Positions 9,259 through 17,554 of a stretch of DNA of 64,000 nucleotides are shown here, piece by piece. The number at the start of each line of letters is the position of its first letter. The first letter of the stretch is position 1. The notes below the pieces were generated by a model. That model was not told the DNA's origin and made no database searches. It saw only the letters and a program-made list of their open reading frames with translations. The translations under genes and the position numbers were made by a program. Source of the DNA: Bacillus paralicheniformis (GTDB taxonomy: Bacteria; Bacillota; Bacilli; Bacillales; Bacillaceae); NCBI RefSeq assembly GCF_001042485.2, contig NZ_LBMN02000004.1, positions 496,001-560,000 on the forward strand, read 5' to 3'.

Positions 9259-9687
9259 CTACAACTCCTCCTGATGTCCTTCTAATAATTGATTTAACAG
9301 CCTTTGAAATGTTTTTTTATCCCGTTCTTCAAATACGGAAAGGATTTCCTCTTCAAATTCTTGCATTTTTAATTGAATGTCATCATATTTAATTTTGGCT
9401 TCTTCTGTCATTTTGACGACTTTTTCCCGTTTGTCATCGCCCTGTATCCGTTCTACCCAGCCGTTTTTTTCGAGGCGGCTGACGGTTCTCGTCACAGTCG
9501 GCGCCTCGACGTGCAAGTAAGTCCAAATGTCTTTTTGCGTCATCGGTCCGCAGGTGTGAAGACAGTATAGGATCGACCACTGTGAACCGTAAAGGCCGTA
9601 TGCTTCGAGCTGTTCATTCGTTTTTTTAGCAACCATCCGCGTGCTTTGATTGAGCTGGTGAATAATCTTTCGATTGATATGTTCCAT
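9259..9687 (-). CDS. ywoH: MarR-family regulator, YwoH-like
   Basis: The 142-residue winged-helix protein has MTQKDIWTYLHVEAPTVTRTVSRLEKNGWVER, the MarR recognition helix and wing, with a dimerising N-terminal helix before it. First gene of a two-gene operon with the MFS transporter. A perfect 12-bp palindrome lies 22-33 bp upstream of its start and is the likely autorepression site. Confidence 0.87.
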   Translation of the reverse strand: MEHINRKIIHQLNQSTRMVAKKTNEQLEAYGLYGSQWSILYCLHTCGPMTQKDIWTYLHVEAPTVTRTVSRLEKNGWVERIQGDDKREKVVKMTEEAKIKYDDIQLKMQEFEEEILSVFEERDKKTFQRLLNQLLEGHQEEL

Positions 9688-9708
9688 TCCCGGACTCCTT
9701 CAAAATAG

Positions 9709-9720
9709 TTACCTAGGTAA
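9709..9720. promoter_or_regulatory. palindromic MarR operator before ywoH
   Basis: TTACCTAGGTAA is a perfect 12-bp dyad in the leader of the ywoHG operon, a usual position and style for MarR-family operators. Confidence 0.6.
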
Positions 9721-9829
9721 ATAATAAACTTTATTCATTTTACCGGAAGCCAAGATTAGTGTAAAGTTAAAATTTTTGAAGCCCGAAATAAAATTATCAG
9801 AGAAACCCCTTGTCCTCCTTGAGTTTTTA

Positions 9830-9858
9830 GCATAATCCCATTTAAATGCTAATACACT
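9830..9858 (+). promoter_or_regulatory. SigE-type sporulation promoter for usd-spoIIID
   Basis: GCATAAT, 14 bases, then AATACACT fits the mother-cell SigE consensus (-35 near KCATATT, -10 CATACAMT) with few mismatches and lies about 40 bp upstream of usd. spoIIID is a known SigE gene in B. subtilis. Confidence 0.6.
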
Positions 9859-9898
9859 GATACAAACCTAACAAAGAGAGTGTTTGAGGTGAGGGATC

Positions 9899-10009
9899 GT
9901 GGGAGTATTTCAAAATTCTACTTGGAAAAGCATAAAACGAAGAAGCTGCGCAAATAGCGAATTTTTTCACAAGACGGATCTCATTTCACACTTCTCACAT
10001 CCATTTTAG
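9899..10009 (+). CDS. usd: usd, short upstream ORF controlling spoIIID translation
   Basis: A 36-codon ORF starts with GTG after GAGGTGAGGG and ends in TAG at 10009. Its last bases run directly into the GGGAGG ribosome site of spoIIID, 14 bp before the spoIIID start. In B. subtilis an ORF named usd in this place must be translated for spoIIID to be translated, which was explained by ribosomes opening a structure over the spoIIID site. The peptide (MGVFQNSTWKSIKRRS...) has no recognisable domain and probably acts only by being translated. Confidence 0.75.
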   Translation: MGVFQNSTWKSIKRRSCANSEFFHKTDLISHFSHPF

Positions 10010-10023
10010 GGAGGTCGAGTGGT

Positions 10024-10299
10024 GTGCACGATTACATCAAAGAGCGAACAATCAAGATAGGGAAGTACATCGTGGAGACGAAAAAAACGGTTCGTGTGAT
10101 AGCGAAGGAGTTTGGTGTTTCCAAAAGTACCGTTCACAAGGATTTGACAGAAAGGCTGCCTGAAATTAATCCTGACCTGGCCAATGAAGTAAAAGAAATT
10201 CTTGATTATCATAAATCAATCAGACATTTGCGGGGCGGAGAAGCGACAAAACTAAAATACAAGAAAGAGGAAATCTTTGAAAGAGAACCCGTGCAATAA
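10024..10299 (+). CDS. spoIIID: sporulation transcription factor SpoIIID
   Basis: The 91-residue protein is nearly identical over its length to B. subtilis SpoIIID. The helix-turn-helix is RVIAKEFGVSKSTVHKDLTERLP, followed by the basic C-terminal helix KSIRHLRGGEATKLKYKKEE that also touches DNA. It activates or represses many mother-cell genes after engulfment, together with SigE and SigK. GTG start at 10024 behind GGGAGG. It forms a transcription unit with usd. Confidence 0.95.
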   Translation: MHDYIKERTIKIGKYIVETKKTVRVIAKEFGVSKSTVHKDLTERLPEINPDLANEVKEILDYHKSIRHLRGGEATKLKYKKEEIFEREPVQ

Positions 10300-10484
10300 G
10301 GAATAATGGCTCAGAAACGAGCAGCGTTTATCAGAAATTCCCGGTATCCTCCGTAAAAAGCCACAAAAATTTTATGAAGAACTTTAATAAGCTCTCTTTT
10401 TTTTCTAATATTTATGATAAAATATATAATTAGGGCAGAATGTGGACATTGCTGTGAAACAGATTTCGAGGAGGATATAGATAG

Positions 10485-11486
10485 ATGTTTGCAAGGGATA
10501 TTGGTATTGACCTTGGTACAGCGAATGTGCTGATCCATGTCAAAGGAAAAGGTATTGTCTTAAATGAACCATCAGTCGTTGCTCTTGACAAAAACAATGG
10601 GAAAGTGCTCGCTGTCGGTGAAGAAGCAAGGAGAATGGTAGGACGTACACCTGGGAATATTGTTGCGATACGTCCATTAAAAGACGGCGTCATTGCCGAT
10701 TTTGAAGTAACGGAAGCCATGCTGAAGCATTTCATTAACAAGCTGAATGTAAAAGGTCTTTTCTCAAAGCCACGCATGCTGATTTGCTGCCCTACAAATA
10801 TTACTTCTGTGGAGCAGAAGGCTATCAGAGAAGCCGCCGAAAAAAGCGGCGGAAAGCATGTCTATTTGGAGGAAGAACCTAAGGTGGCCGCAATTGGAGC
10901 GGGAATGGATATTTTCCAGCCAAGCGGAAACATGGTAGTTGATATCGGCGGTGGAACGACAGATATCGCAGTCATCTCAATGGGCGATATTGTCACCGCC
11001 TCTTCTATTAAAATGGCTGGGGACAAGTTTGATCTTGAAATCTTGAATTACATCAAACGCGAGTACAAGCTGCTCATAGGCGAACGGACAGCCGAAGACA
11101 TTAAGATTAAAGTCGCAACTGTTTTCCCAGACGCACGTCACGAGGAAATTTCCATCCGCGGCCGCGACATGGTCACAGGATTGCCGAGAACCATTACGGT
11201 AACGAGCAAAGAGGTGGAAGAAGCGCTGCGCGAATCTGTATCTGTCATTGTACAGGCTGCCAAGCAGGTGCTCGAAAGAACGCCGCCTGAGCTGTCGGCC
11301 GACATTATCGACAGAGGCGTTATCATTACAGGAGGCGGCGCATTGTTAAACGGTCTTGACCAGCTTCTTGCCGAAGAACTGAAAGTGCCGGTTCTCGTTG
11401 CCGAAAATCCGATGGATTGTGTGGCAGTCGGTACGGGTGTCATGCTTGATAACATGGACAAGCTTCCTAAGCGCAAACTGAGCTGA
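10485..11486 (+). CDS. mbl: MreB-like actin homologue Mbl
   Basis: The 333-residue bacterial actin contains the phosphate-1 loop DIGIDLGTANVLI at the N terminus, phosphate-2 VVDIGGGTTDIAVIS (about residues 150-165) and the adenosine motif GGGALLNGLDQLL near the C terminus. Mbl moves with the elongation machinery and organises side-wall synthesis. Order spoIIID-mbl-flhO is conserved in Bacillus. A strong GAGGAG lies before the ATG. Confidence 0.95.
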   Translation: MFARDIGIDLGTANVLIHVKGKGIVLNEPSVVALDKNNGKVLAVGEEARRMVGRTPGNIVAIRPLKDGVIADFEVTEAMLKHFINKLNVKGLFSKPRMLICCPTNITSVEQKAIREAAEKSGGKHVYLEEEPKVAAIGAGMDIFQPSGNMVVDIGGGTTDIAVISMGDIVTASSIKMAGDKFDLEILNYIKREYKLLIGERTAEDIKIKVATVFPDARHEEISIRGRDMVTGLPRTITVTSKEVEEALRESVSVIVQAAKQVLERTPPELSADIIDRGVIITGGGALLNGLDQLLAEELKVPVLVAENPMDCVAVGTGVMLDNMDKLPKRKLS

Positions 11487-11493
11487 TCAGAAG

Positions 11494-11522
11494 CCTCATT
11501 CTTTTTTAGAATGAGGTTTTTT
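11494..11522 (+). terminator. intrinsic terminator after mbl
   Basis: CCTCATTCT-TTTTT-AGAATGAGG followed by six T. Confidence 0.88.
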
Positions 11523-11693
11523 ATGTGAAATGCTTTAAAGGAACCGAATGGCTGCCGATAAAAAGAGTAGTATGTTTGAATACCATTATAGAACAAATGT
11601 TCTGTATTAGCAAATATAAATTGCAAGCCTTTCGCAAAAGAGGTTTTTTTCGATAGGAAACTCTGGAGCATGACACTTATTTGAGGTGAAATG

Positions 11694-12533
11694 ATGTTAA
11701 AAGGACTTTATACAGCAACTTCAGCAATGATCACCCAGCAGCGCCGCACAGAGATGCTGACGAATAATATCGCGAATGCAAATACGCCGGGATATAAAGA
11801 AGACCAAGGATCAATCCGTTCTTTCCCGGAAATGCTTTTGAGCCGGATTGAGTCTGATTCTTTCAAAGCCGGCAGCGCTTCGCGTTCGTTTACAACACAG
11901 ACGCCGATCGGTTCTATCAATACAGGGGTTTATATGCAGGAACTGAAGCCTCAATTTTCTCAAGGCGATCTGCAAAGCACGAATGAGCCGACAGATATTG
12001 CAATCAGCGAAGCCGAAGTTCCGGTCAACGGGGAAACAAACGATAAAGCAGCACTTTTCTACGCGGTTCGGCTTGAAAATGGGGATGTACGCTATTCAAG
12101 AAGCAGCCGTTTTTCTTTAAATGAAAATAATCAATTGACAATAAACGGCCGACTCGTCCTTTCAACGGAAAACCGGCCGATTACGGTGGGAAGCGAGAAT
12201 TTTCAAGTCGCTGAGGACGGAACGGTGACTGAAAACGGCCAAAACCTTGGAAGGATCGATGTCAGAATCGCGCTCGATACGAGAAATTTAGCAAGAGAAG
12301 GCGATGATCTGTATCGTACTGAAAACGGTGAGGCGCTGCCAAGCGCAGTCGGCAACCCCGAAGTCACTTATTCTGTCAAGCAGGGGATGACGGAACGGTC
12401 GAATGTCGACGTGACGAGAGCCTATACGGAAATGACAGCTGCCTACCGCTCGTTTGAAGCCAACCAAAAAGTTCTTCAAGCTTATGATAAAAGCATGGAA
12501 AAGGCGGCCAATGAGATTGGAAGGATCGGATAA
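11694..12533 (+). CDS. flhO: flagellar rod protein FlhO
   Basis: A flagellar rod/hook-family protein of 279 residues. The N-terminal ANTPGYKEDQG and the C-terminal QGMTERSNVDVTRAYTEMTAAYRSFEANQKVLQAYD are the paired helical regions of FlgF/FlgG-type proteins that form the axial coiled coil. In B. subtilis FlhO and FlhP build the distal rod, outside the main fla/che operon. Two adjacent ATG codons follow GAGGTGAA; the second (11694) has better spacing, the first (11691) is possible. Confidence 0.9.
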   Translation: MLKGLYTATSAMITQQRRTEMLTNNIANANTPGYKEDQGSIRSFPEMLLSRIESDSFKAGSASRSFTTQTPIGSINTGVYMQELKPQFSQGDLQSTNEPTDIAISEAEVPVNGETNDKAALFYAVRLENGDVRYSRSSRFSLNENNQLTINGRLVLSTENRPITVGSENFQVAEDGTVTENGQNLGRIDVRIALDTRNLAREGDDLYRTENGEALPSAVGNPEVTYSVKQGMTERSNVDVTRAYTEMTAAYRSFEANQKVLQAYDKSMEKAANEIGRIG

Positions 12534-12576
12534 ATGACCGATCGCGATCAGCGTAAATGGAGGATGTGGAAAAACG

Positions 12577-13404
12577 ATGCTAAGATCCATGATCACGGCT
12601 TCAAACACAATGTTTGAACTGCAAAAACAAATTGATAATATCAGCCATAATCTTGCAAATACCGATACAACGGGATATAAGGCGAAAAACACGAGCTTTT
12701 CGGAGCTGATCAGGCAGCAGATTGAACAGGTAAACGAGAAAAATAATGAAGTAGCGGCAAGCAGAAAGACGCCGCCCGGACTTCGGCTCGGCGTCGGAGC
12801 CGTCATGACCGACCGGCTGACACATAAACAGGGAAGCCTTAAGGAGACGGGCCGCGATCTTGATATCGCACTGACTTCTCCTTATCAGTACTTCCAGGTC
12901 AATGTCGACGGGGAAGTGCAATATACAAGAGACGGAGCATTTTACCTGACGCCTGCGGCTGGTAACGCCAACCAGATGCAGCTGGTGACGAAAGAAGGGC
13001 ATGCCGTTCTTGACGAAAACGGAAATCCCATCAGCTTCAACCAGCGCTATAAACACATCAAAGTCGACGGTTCGGGAAGTGTCACCGTTTCGTCAGACAA
13101 TCAGGGTGAAGCGCCATTGCGTTTTAACCTGGGAATCGTCCGGGCTGTCAAACCTCAGGCTCTTACGGAAGAAGGAAGCAATCTTTTTTCTGTCAGCGAT
13201 GAATTGAGAGCAACGGCTCTAATCAATCTGAATGGAGCGGGGAGGCAGGACATTTCTCTAAAACAGGGATTCCTCGAATCATCAAATGTCGATGTATCGA
13301 AGGAAATGACCGATCTGATCTCTTCGCAGCGGTCTTATCAAATGAATTCCCGCGCCATCACGATGGGCGATCAAATGATGGGGCTGATCAATTCAGTACG
13401 TTAA
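12577..13404 (+). CDS. flhP: flagellar rod protein FlhP
   Basis: 275 residues, again with both rod signatures: NISHNLANTDTTGYKAKNTSF near the N terminus and GFLESSNVDVSKEMTDLISSQRSYQMNSRAI at the C terminus. It lies 43 bp after flhO on the same strand with its own GGAGGATG site, and a terminator follows, so flhO-flhP are a two-gene operon. In B. subtilis it is exported by the flagellar type III apparatus and needed for hook completion. Confidence 0.92.
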   Translation: MLRSMITASNTMFELQKQIDNISHNLANTDTTGYKAKNTSFSELIRQQIEQVNEKNNEVAASRKTPPGLRLGVGAVMTDRLTHKQGSLKETGRDLDIALTSPYQYFQVNVDGEVQYTRDGAFYLTPAAGNANQMQLVTKEGHAVLDENGNPISFNQRYKHIKVDGSGSVTVSSDNQGEAPLRFNLGIVRAVKPQALTEEGSNLFSVSDELRATALINLNGAGRQDISLKQGFLESSNVDVSKEMTDLISSQRSYQMNSRAITMGDQMMGLINSVR

Positions 13405-13416
13405 CACAGCAAAACA

Positions 13417-13453
13417 GGAGCCGGCCAAACGACGTTTGGTTCAGGCTCTTTTT
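13417..13453 (+). terminator. intrinsic terminator after flhP
   Basis: GAGCCnnCCAAAC-GACG-TTTGGnnnnGGCTC followed by a T run; the stem has an internal mismatch. Confidence 0.7.
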
Positions 13454-13483
13454 ATTTTCATTTTCAGCGTTGTCTCTCATCTT

Positions 13484-13512
13484 TTGTTGAAAAAGATTCC
13501 GTTTCATAATAT
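13484..13512 (+). promoter_or_regulatory. SigA-type promoter of fabZ
   Basis: TTGTTG, 17 bases, TAATAT, ending 75 bp before the fabZ start. Confidence 0.5.
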
Positions 13513-13586
13513 ACTTCCAGATGTACAGAATAAGGCACTGACATATCATTCTATACATATTTTTCGAAAAAGGAGATGTCAAGGCG

Positions 13587-14021
13587 ATGCTTGATGCTCA
13601 GCAAATTAAAGAAATCATTCCCCACCGCTATCCCTTTCTGCTGGTAGACCGTGTGACAGAGGTAGAGGAAGGAAAACGGGCAGCGGGTTATAAAAATGTG
13701 ACAGTAAATGAAGAATTCTTTAACGGACACTTTCCGGATTATCCGGTGATGCCTGGCGTTTTAATTGTTGAAGCGCTTGCGCAAGTGGGTGCCGTGGCGC
13801 TTTTGATGAAGGAAGAAAACCGCGGAAGGCTCGCGTTTTTTGCGGGAATTGACAGCTGCCGCTTCAAAAAGCAGGTCAAACCGGGCGATCAGCTCCATCT
13901 TGAGCTTGAAGTGCTTCGTTTCCGGGGTTCCATCGGCAAAGGAAAAGGAGTCGCGAAAGTGGACGGAGAAGTGGTGTGTGAAGCCGAATTGATGTTTTCT
14001 CTTGGCGAAAAACAGGAATAA
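13587..14021 (+). CDS. fabZ: (3R)-hydroxymyristoyl/hydroxyacyl-ACP dehydratase FabZ
   Basis: Single hot-dog domain of 144 residues. The active-site His is in [21 protein letters not shown] (His about residue 48) and the catalytic Glu is in the same helix. Dehydrates 3-hydroxyacyl-ACP in fatty acid elongation in the cytosol. Own promoter and terminator; not part of a fab operon here, as in B. subtilis (ywpB). Confidence 0.95.
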   Translation: MLDAQQIKEIIPHRYPFLLVDRVTEVEEGKRAAGYKNVTVNEEFFNGHFPDYPVMPGVLIVEALAQVGAVALLMKEENRGRLAFFAGIDSCRFKKQVKPGDQLHLELEVLRFRGSIGKGKGVAKVDGEVVCEAELMFSLGEKQE

Positions 14022-14025
14022 TGTA

Positions 14026-14063
14026 GCAAAATGGGTTTTCGTAAAAGCCCATTTTGTTTTTTT
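14026..14063 (+). terminator. intrinsic terminator after fabZ
   Basis: CAAAATGGG and CCCATTTTG pair around a 12-base loop, followed by seven T. Confidence 0.85.
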
Positions 14064-14090
14064 ATCATAAAAGCGAAAAGGTGATCATTC

Positions 14091-14471
14091 ATGTGGAAAG
14101 AATTTAAAAGCTTTGCGATTCGGGGAAATGTAATCGATCTTGCAATCGGGGTCATCATAGGAGGCGCCTTTGGAAAAATCGTGACTTCGCTTGTCAATGA
14201 TTTAATGATGCCGCTCCTCGGTCTTCTGCTAGGAGGCCTGGATTTTTCAGCGCTCTCGTTCACATTTGTTGATGCCGAAATTAAATACGGGCTATTCATT
14301 CAGTCGATCGTCAATTTCTTTATTATTTCGTTTTCCATTTTTCTATTTATCCGTTATATCTCTAAGCTGAAGAAGAAGGATGCCGAAGAAGAAAAAGCTG
14401 CTCCTGATCCCCAGGAAGAATTGCTTAAGGAAATACGGGATTTGTTAAAAGAGCAGACGAAACGCTCTTAG
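14091..14471 (+). CDS. mscL: large-conductance mechanosensitive channel
   Basis: 126 residues, the usual MscL size. TM1 is [26 protein letters not shown] (residues 11-36), the pore helix, and TM2 is [19 protein letters not shown]. The charged C-terminal bundle ([27 protein letters not shown]) follows. It is a homopentamer that opens under membrane tension to release solutes on osmotic downshock. Confidence 0.95.
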   Translation: MWKEFKSFAIRGNVIDLAIGVIIGGAFGKIVTSLVNDLMMPLLGLLLGGLDFSALSFTFVDAEIKYGLFIQSIVNFFIISFSIFLFIRYISKLKKKDAEEEKAAPDPQEELLKEIRDLLKEQTKRS

Positions 14472-14481
14472 AGCTATAGCG

Positions 14482-14510
14482 AAAAGGCTGTCCGGCGAAG
14501 ACAGCCTTTT
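14482..14510. terminator. bidirectional terminator between mscL and ywpF
   Basis: AAAAGGCTGTC-CGGCGAA-GACAGCCTTTT with A/T tracts on both sides. Confidence 0.88.
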
Positions 14511-14924
14511 CTATATATTTTGTTTAAATGCTTCAAGAAGCCGGTCTCCAGAATATCCTTCTTTCATTAAATCTTCCAAAATCTTGTCGGAGCCTTTCCT
14601 CAGCTTTGAGCTGACCATTTTGCCGTCCAATAAGACGGAAACATGCTCGCCTAGTACCGTGATCTTTTTGACCTTCGCTAACAGCTGTGCGGGGCGGTTG
14701 CTTTTTTTCGTGATCGTTACATATGTTTTCACTTCTTTGCCTTCCTGAAGGAGGTATTCGAAAAAATACCGGTATTCTTTCGAAACCAGCCCCTCAACCA
14801 TCCAGTGGTTTTCTCCGTCTTCTTTATTAATGATAAGGCCGTCGATCAGCGGGAACTCCTCGAGCCGCTTTGAAGTTTCATCCTGGCGGACAATTTTTAA
14901 ATCAATAAGCCTAAAGGTTTTCAC
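14511..14924 (-). CDS. ywpF: YwpF-like protein
   Basis: A 137-residue protein beginning MKTFRLIDLKIVRQDE. It is rich in beta-strand pattern (VKTYVTITKKSNRPAQLLAKVKKITVLGEHVSVLLDG) and ends in a helix. No catalytic motif is visible and the role is unknown; length and neighbours match B. subtilis YwpF. The open frame extends to 15020, but GTG at 14924 follows AGGTGAT and starts where the family does. Confidence 0.8.
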   Translation of the reverse strand: MKTFRLIDLKIVRQDETSKRLEEFPLIDGLIINKEDGENHWMVEGLVSKEYRYFFEYLLQEGKEVKTYVTITKKSNRPAQLLAKVKKITVLGEHVSVLLDGKMVSSKLRKGSDKILEDLMKEGYSGDRLLEAFKQNI

Positions 14925-15105
14925 TAGTATCACCTCACAAGCTTCCATAGTTGTATAACCATTATAGCACATTCGCTTGGAAGAACTCTTGACCCTGGTT
15001 TGTTTATGCAATAGGAGCATATTCGTATTTTAAATTTTGCAAAAAGTATTTTATAATGCTTTATTTTTATTTATACTTTAGGTGATATTGAGCAGGAGGT
15101 GACTT

Positions 15106-15477
15106 ATGAACCATTTTTACTTAAAAGAAGTATTTGTGATCGCAAGCAATCCAGCTGCTGACTGCCGTCAATATATGCCTATGATTTGCTTTTCAGCCGG
15201 GAACAAAAAGCACGAGATCAGCACGTATGCCAATGAAGGCATCGTGTTTCGCTATGAAACAAAAGACAGAATGGAAATATACGAATTTCAAGTAACGATT
15301 AAACAGAAAGAGTTGTCATTCCGTTTGTATGCTTGGGACGGGGGCTCATATGTCCGCGTATACTCAGAGCGGTGGCTGGCATCTCCTGTTTTTTTTCAGT
15401 TTCTGAAAAATACTTATTTCTCAAATAATAATGAGATGATTTTTTTAATTAATGGCAGAAAGAAACAAAAATTATGA
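15106..15477 (+). CDS. ywpG: YwpG-like protein
   Basis: A 123-residue soluble protein (MNHFYLKEVFVIASNPAADCRQYMPMICFSAG...) with alternating polar/hydrophobic strands and a basic tail KKQKL. Placed between ywpF and ssbB exactly as B. subtilis ywpG. No domain recognised; B. subtilis YwpG was reported as a partner of the dynamin-like DynA, which I cannot confirm from sequence. GGAGGTGAC precedes the ATG. Confidence 0.72.
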   Translation: MNHFYLKEVFVIASNPAADCRQYMPMICFSAGNKKHEISTYANEGIVFRYETKDRMEIYEFQVTIKQKELSFRLYAWDGGSYVRVYSERWLASPVFFQFLKNTYFSNNNEMIFLINGRKKQKL

Positions 15478-15481
15478 CGCG

Positions 15482-15512
15482 AACCCGGGTTTTTTCCGGG
15501 TTATTTTTCTTT
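15482..15512 (+). terminator. intrinsic terminator after ywpG
   Basis: AACCCGG-7 bases-CCGGGTT followed by ATTTTTCTTTT. Confidence 0.75.
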
Positions 15513-15581
15513 TATGAGGATTTTGCTTAAATACCGATCTCTTATAAACTGGGGATACCCGAACAGGAAGGGAGGGACGAA

Positions 15582-15929
15582 ATGTTTAATGAGATCATGC
15601 TGGTCGGGCGTTTGACAAAAGATCCCGAACTTCGGTACACATCTGACGGTGTCCCTGTTGCAAATGTGACGCTGGCTGTCAGCAGGCCTTTCAAAAATGC
15701 AGCAGGCGAAATTGAAGCGGACTTTGTCAATTGCACCCTGTGGCGCAAAACTGCCGTGAACACAGCCGAATATTGCGAAAAAGGCTCCATCATCGGGCTG
15801 AGCGGAAGAATCCAGACTCGCCAATACGTCAATTCAGAAGGCGAGCGCGTTTTTATTACAGAAGTTGTCGCCCGATCAGTCAGATTTTTGGGAGAAAGCC
15901 GAAAAGCCCATGAGCCGGCGGAAGCTTAA
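15582..15929 (+). CDS. ssbB: competence-type single-stranded DNA-binding protein SsbB
   Basis: 115 residues containing only the OB fold ([37 protein letters not shown]...). It lacks the long acidic tail (DDDIPF type) of the housekeeping SsbA, which marks SsbB (YwpH), the ssDNA-binding protein used in transformation. In B. subtilis it depends on ComK; I could not find a clean pair of ComK boxes upstream. Confidence 0.9.
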   Translation: MFNEIMLVGRLTKDPELRYTSDGVPVANVTLAVSRPFKNAAGEIEADFVNCTLWRKTAVNTAEYCEKGSIIGLSGRIQTRQYVNSEGERVFITEVVARSVRFLGESRKAHEPAEA

Positions 15930-16002
15930 ACCGTAAGATTCCTTCTATAAACGCCTTTCTTAAAAAAAATCAATCAATATCCCCTTTTTTATCCCCCTGT
16001 AT

Positions 16003-16029
16003 GGCCGGTTTTAAATGACCGGTTTTTTT
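16003..16029 (+). terminator. intrinsic terminator after ssbB
   Basis: GGCCGGT and ACCGGTT pair (with G-U ends) around TTTAAATG, followed by a run of T. Confidence 0.65.
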
Positions 16030-16058
16030 ATTTTAGACAAAAAATAGACAAATTTAAA

Positions 16059-16087
16059 TTGACGCCCAAAAATTCCGTATGTATAAT
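16059..16087 (+). promoter_or_regulatory. SigA promoter of the sorbitol operon
   Basis: TTGACG, 17 bases, TATAAT: a near-consensus promoter 65 bp before the first gene. Confidence 0.85.
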
Positions 16088-16100
16088 GTAAGCGAATACA
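16087..16100 (+). promoter_or_regulatory. cre-like site over the sorbitol operon transcription start
   Basis: TGTAAGCGAATACA differs from the CcpA consensus TGWAANCGNTNWCA at one position. Placed just after the -10, where bound CcpA would block initiation. Confidence 0.5.
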
Positions 16101-16117
16101 ACAACAAATGATCAATG

Positions 16118-16135
16118 TTTGCACATATGTGCAAA
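16118..16135. promoter_or_regulatory. perfect 18-bp palindrome, likely operator of the SorC-family regulator
   Basis: TTTGCACATATGTGCAAA is a perfect inverted repeat between the promoter and the ribosome site of the regulator gene. Assignment to the adjacent SorC-type protein is inferred from position. Confidence 0.55.
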
Positions 16136-16151
16136 AGTAAAGGGTGATCTT

Positions 16152-17114
16152 ATGGAAATGAAGGATGATAAACGCCTTCTGATCAAAGTCTGCAAAATGT
16201 ACTACGAAGAGGATATGACACAGAGCCAGATTGCAAACGCAACAGGGATATACAGAACAACCGTCGGACGCATGCTGAAAAAAGCGCGCGAGGAAGGAAT
16301 CGTTAAAATCACGATCGATGATCATATCGGGACACACTATGATTTGGAACGGGAGCTCGAACAGCTGCTCGGGCTTAAAGAAGTTTACATATGCGACGCA
16401 AAACCGGAACAAACAGCTGAAGACAAGAAGAAACTCGTCGGCAAAGCCGGTGCCGAAATCTTAAAACGCGTCGTGAAAGACGGAGATACGGTAGGCTTCG
16501 CATGGGGGACGACGATGGCGGGAATGATCGGGGAGTTTCACGGCGTCAAAAAACGGAGCGCTTCATTTGTGCCGCTTGTCGGCGGTCCGGGCGCCATGGA
16601 TACGAAATATCACGTGAACAGCATCGTGTACAGCATTGCGGGTGACTTTGGAGGCACGCCCTACTTTATAGACGCGGCAGCCGTTGTCGAAAAAAAAGAA
16701 ACGAAAGAGGAAATCGTCAAGTCCCACTATTTCAAAAAAATAGAAAGTCTGTGGAACGGCCTTACCGTGGCAGCCGTCGGGATCGGAGCGCCGCTTAGTT
16801 CTTCAAATATGATCTGGACTGGATTTTACGGCGATCAGGATATCGAGCGCCTTGAAGAAAAACAGGCGGTCGGAGATATATGCTCGCGTTTCTTTGATCG
16901 GTCGGGAGCATTGGTAGAAACAGAGATTCATGACAGAACCATCGCGATAGACATCAACCGGTTAAGGAATTTGGAGTATTCCATCGGTCTTGCCGAATCC
17001 CATGAAAAAGTCCCTTCTATTATCGGGGCTGCAAAAGGCCGTTATATTAATATTTTGGTGACAACTGCCGAAACAGCCAGAGAAATTGCCGAGGAGGTAA
17101 GAAACCAATTATGA
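16152..17114 (+). CDS. SorC/DeoR-type sugar-binding transcriptional regulator of the sorbitol operon
   Basis: 320 residues. An N-terminal helix-turn-helix (MTQSQIANATGIYRTTVGRMLKKAREEGIVKI) is followed by a SorC-type sugar-binding domain with GDTVGFAWGTTMAG, FVPLVGGPGA and AVGIGAP, where phosphosugar binding loops lie. Such regulators sense a phosphorylated sugar, here probably sorbitol-6-phosphate or fructose-6-phosphate. It is the first gene of the operon and overlaps gutM by ATGA, so it is co-expressed. The ATG at 16152 follows AGGGTGAT; an upstream in-frame start would lie inside the palindrome. Confidence 0.85.
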   Translation: MEMKDDKRLLIKVCKMYYEEDMTQSQIANATGIYRTTVGRMLKKAREEGIVKITIDDHIGTHYDLERELEQLLGLKEVYICDAKPEQTAEDKKKLVGKAGAEILKRVVKDGDTVGFAWGTTMAGMIGEFHGVKKRSASFVPLVGGPGAMDTKYHVNSIVYSIAGDFGGTPYFIDAAAVVEKKETKEEIVKSHYFKKIESLWNGLTVAAVGIGAPLSSSNMIWTGFYGDQDIERLEEKQAVGDICSRFFDRSGALVETEIHDRTIAIDINRLRNLEYSIGLAESHEKVPSIIGAAKGRYINILVTTAETAREIAEEVRNQL

Positions 17115-17554
17115 TCATTTACTTTATCATCGCCCTTGGAGCTGCATGGCTTCTCCAAAGTATTTTTGGTTTTTTGCAAATCAGGCATTTCAATCGAACA
17201 TTCGCCGCATACAGACGTATGGGAAGAGTCGCGGTCGGAAGGAAGACCGGATTATTCAGAGCCGGAACGGTCGTCCTGTTTGTCATTGACAAGCGCAATA
17301 AAATTTTGAAGGCGTCAAAAATGCAAGGTGTCACCGTCTTTTCAAGAATCAGGCCTTTAAAAGGGTTTGAAGGAAAGTATTTGCTGAAGATCGGACAAGC
17401 GGAGCTTGTCCGGCACGACCGCCTCACACGGCTCGCAATTGAAGATGCCTTGAAGACATTCGACATCATCACGAAAGGGGGTGATGTCCCGCAGAAGAAA
17501 ACACGGCTTCAAAAACTGATGAGCTTTCAAATCAAAAAAAGAGGTGAATTATGA
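17111..17554 (+). CDS. gutM: glucitol operon activator GutM
   Basis: 147 residues with one N-terminal membrane anchor ([21 protein letters not shown]), then the conserved [21 protein letters not shown] and GTVVLFVID strands of the GutM/SrlM family. In enterobacteria it assists expression of the glucitol PTS genes; its mechanism is unclear. It overlaps its neighbours by 4 bp on both sides (ATGA), a sign of translational coupling with the regulator and the IIC gene. Confidence 0.85.
   Translation: MIIYFIIALGAAWLLQSIFGFLQIRHFNRTFAAYRRMGRVAVGRKTGLFRAGTVVLFVIDKRNKILKASKMQGVTVFSRIRPLKGFEGKYLLKIGQAELVRHDRLTRLAIEDALKTFDIITKGGDVPQKKTRLQKLMSFQIKKRGEL

Noticed and set aside
11138-11671. 177-codon frame on the minus strand
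   Set aside because: Opposite the end of mbl and crosses its terminator.
15513-15581. ComK boxes upstream of ssbB
   Set aside because: Expected from B. subtilis, but I could not find two AAAA-N5-TTTT units with proper spacing.
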